Positions 13,082-14,341 of a stretch of 14,341 bases of DNA are shown one piece after another. The notes under the pieces are model-generated. The model searched no databases. It was not told the DNA's origin and worked only from the letters and a program-made list of their open reading frames with translations. Every line of letters starts with the position of its first letter. Position 1 is the stretch's first letter. Source of the DNA: Chrysochromulina tobinii (taxonomy: Eukaryota; Haptophyta; Prymnesiales; Chrysochromulinaceae); the NCBI GenBank assembly GCA_001275005.1, contig JWZX01002151.1:1-14341 (forward strand), given 5' to 3'. Both the position numbers and the translations under genes were made by a program.

Positions 13082-14341
13082 GTGCTGATGCCGTGGCGGA
13101 GGACGCGTCTCCGGCGGTGGGTTGGGTGCCCAGAAAGCTTGTGAGCCGGCCGGCAGCCACGAGGAAGGAGAGCCTGCCGGAGGCGCGTAACGGCAGCCCG
13201 TCGTGGTGGGCGCGTAACGGCAGCCCGTCGTGGTGGGCGCGTAACGGCAGCCTGACGTGGCTCTCGGCCTGCTGTCGAGAGCATACCCCTCGGCCGTCGC
13301 TCGGAGGATCGCTTCTCGCCGCGAGATAAGCCCCGAGATCGCTTCTCGCCGCGCCTCCGCAGCATCCTGCGCCACCTCACGGTCAAGCCTGAAGCTGCGG
13401 CAATGTGCCAAGTCTACGAACTTGACGGGGCCCGATTTGGAAGGCGACGGCCCATTTTGCGTCCCAAATTTGGATGTCGACGGCCCATTTTGCGTCCCAA
13501 ATTTGGATGTCGACGGCCCATTTAGCGTGCCAAATTTGGATTGCGACGGCCCATTTAGCGTCCCAAATTTGGATGGCGACGGCCCGTACGTCTTCACGGA
13601 CGCGGATTGTGTCGTCGGCCGCGAGCGCGAGGATGGCGGCGGCGGCGGGGGGTCGAATTGACCTGTCGACCACGCCGGCATCGGCGAGGCGGCAGAGGCG
13701 GCAGAGGTGGCCTGGAGCCAGCGACGTATCTCGGGGCTTATCTCGGGGCTTCCGAGGAGCGCATGCAGCACCTCCGGCGGCGGCATCGGGAGCGAACCAT
13801 TCAAACTAGGAATGTTCGGTGACGGGCGCAGCGCCGGCGTCGATGGGTGCTGCTGCTGCAACGAGTGCATGGGCAACTCAATTCGTTCGAGGGCGTCGGG
13901 GGGCGAAGCGGCAGCGGATCGTGACTTCGCTGCCCTTCGTCGCGACACGAGGAGCCAGCCCGCCAAGCAGCAGAAAGCGAGCACGAGGAAGAGCCCCACG
14001 CCCAGCACGGCGCCCAATAGTGCCGTGTTCTCGAGCGCGAGCGTGAAAGACTGGCGTTGCGGAGGGAGCGGCGAGGGCGGCGGCGAGGGTGGCGGCGGCG
14101 GCAAGGACGGCTCCAAATTAGGAAATGGCAAGGGCTGCGGCGGCGGCGGCGGCGGCGGTGGCGGCAAAGGCCGAGGCGACGGTGGTTGCAAGGGCGGTGA
14201 CTGAGGCGGCGCTGGCGGAGAGGGCGGCGGCGGTGGTGATGGCGGCAACGGCGGCGGTGGCGACGGCGGCGGTGGTGATGGCGGCGGCGACGGCGGCGGT
14301 GGTGATGGCGCCCGCACGAGTGCCTGGACGACGGATTGGAC
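11408..14341 (-). CDS. Pro-rich single-pass membrane protein with repeat-built cytoplasmic tail (N-terminus outside window)
   Basis: The frame is open to the window's right edge; the first in-window start-like codon is GTG (14315-14317), so the gene is 5'-partial. Residues are counted from that codon. 1-86 are Ser-Pro-Pro/Pro-rich (ectodomain stalk). 98-124 are a TM helix (TALLGAVLGVGLFLVLAFCC plus AGWLLV) followed by basic SRRRAAKSRS. The rest is a long, disordered, His/Ser/Pro-rich tail made of tandem repeats: 11-residue GPSxSKFGTxN, 9-residue GCRYAPTTT, about a dozen Gln, 19-residue PARKCSPRRQSASHEEPPL, and 15-residue ALHASAHHDAPPPRE. A short charged helical segment (EVAQDAAEARREAISGLISR) follows the 11-residue repeats. 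No enzymatic domain is seen. Stop TAG at 11408-11410. It may be a wall-anchored surface protein. GC-rich shadow frames exist on the plus strand, but only this strand has the stalk-TM logic. Confidence 0.7.
11520..11690 (-). repeat. 45-bp tandem repeat (15 residues, ALHASAHHDAPPPRE)
   Basis: Nearly four units, with starts 45 bp apart at 11522, 11567, 11612 and 11657 (plus-strand GTGGTGAGCACTTG). Each has few substitutions. They form the extreme C-terminal part of the minus-strand membrane protein, ahead of its last 30-odd residues. Confidence 0.9.
12301..12414 (-). repeat. 57-bp direct repeat (19 residues, PARKCSPRRQSASHEEPPL)
   Basis: Two adjacent units, 12301-12357 and 12358-12414, differing at two bases. 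They include the GTGGTGAGCACTTG motif also found in the 45-bp repeats, but in another reading frame. Confidence 0.9.
13020..13092 (-). repeat. CAG/CAA run coding poly-Gln
   Basis: On the minus strand, alternating CAG/CAA codons give a Gln run of about a dozen, with interspersed His (HQHQQ...RHQQRHQRRRQ). The tract is probably length-polymorphic. Confidence 0.9.
13183..13262 (-). repeat. 27-bp tandem repeat (GCRYAPTTT)
   Basis: Three units of GCGTAACGGCAGCCCGTCGT-type sequence coding GCRYAPTTT, GCRYAPTTT and SGCRYAP in the cytoplasmic tail. One Cys per unit could permit disulfide or metal cross-links; this is speculation. Confidence 0.85.
13426..13587 (-). repeat. 33-bp tandem repeat (GPSxSKFGTxN)
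   Basis: Four and a half units coding an 11-residue Ser/Lys/Phe/Gly repeat about 110 residues past the TM helix. AT-rich AAATTTGG words stand out against the GC-rich background. The Ser-x-Ser-Lys sites are plausible phosphorylation targets; this is inference. Confidence 0.9.

Noticed and set aside
11477-14204. Several plus-strand frames opposite the right-hand gene (e.g. 12616-13329, 13707-14204)
   Set aside because: Mirror translations of the same repeats. The minus strand gives one continuous frame with Pro-rich stalk, TM helix and basic stop-transfer.
1-14341. tRNA or rRNA genes
   Set aside because: No cloverleaf-like or rRNA-like conserved stretch was recognised on either strand.

Overview
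The window looks like nuclear DNA of a GC-rich eukaryotic alga. Evidence: long Ser-Pro-Pro tracts of the pherophorin / Hyp-rich type, single-pass membrane proteins with Pro-rich ectodomains, a tyrosine-kinase-like (TKL) receptor-type kinase, a pKIWI502-type plastid oxidoreductase with a targeting presequence, a chromodomain transposase, intron-like repeats and abundant minisatellites. No operon structure, Shine-Dalgarno pattern or tRNA/rRNA gene is visible. My best guess is a haptophyte or a similar alga with a secondary plastid. That placement is inference from gene style, not from a marker gene.

Layout, left to right. (1) 1-276: short inverted and direct repeats (TGCACT family) and five copies of GGTAAAAG. 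(2) 277-4320: one transposase reading frame split by a single in-frame TGA at 1648-1650. Its core matches the P-element/THAP9 superfamily by several successive motifs. It ends in an acidic tract, a chromodomain, an unassigned region and a SAP domain. (3) 4321-6314: no intact gene. This stretch holds Pro-Ser-coding microsatellite that changes frame and carries stops, a 12-bp minisatellite, a CTCTCTGAGTGC-type satellite, four copies of an intron-like element (three with a CCCATCG/CGATGGG hairpin or a near-palindrome, one disrupted), and one beta-helix-type exon remnant. (4) 6315-9563: a receptor-like kinase with Pro-rich ectodomain, SEA-like fold, TM segment, non-RD TKL kinase, helical linker and a conserved-looking C-terminal domain. 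Its true 5' end is not resolved. (5) 9564-10257: a hairpin, a fifth copy of the intron-like element, another Pro-coding tract and nested inverted repeats. (6) 10258-11076: an intact plastid-type FAD/NAD(P) oxidoreductase. (7) 11077-11407: convergent intergenic DNA with a 17-bp palindrome. (8) 11408-14341, minus strand: a Pro-rich single-TM protein with a long, repeat-built cytoplasmic tail, whose N-terminus lies beyond the window.

The kinase and the right-hand membrane protein share an outside-in design (Pro-rich wall-facing part, one TM helix, basic stop-transfer) and could be cell-surface sensors or adhesins. The transposase and oxidoreductase are functionally unrelated neighbours. The observations most worth follow-up are the P-type/chromo/SAP transposase with its lone stop codon, the hairpin intron-like repeat family, and the tail repeats of the right-hand gene, where one DNA motif is read in two frames.
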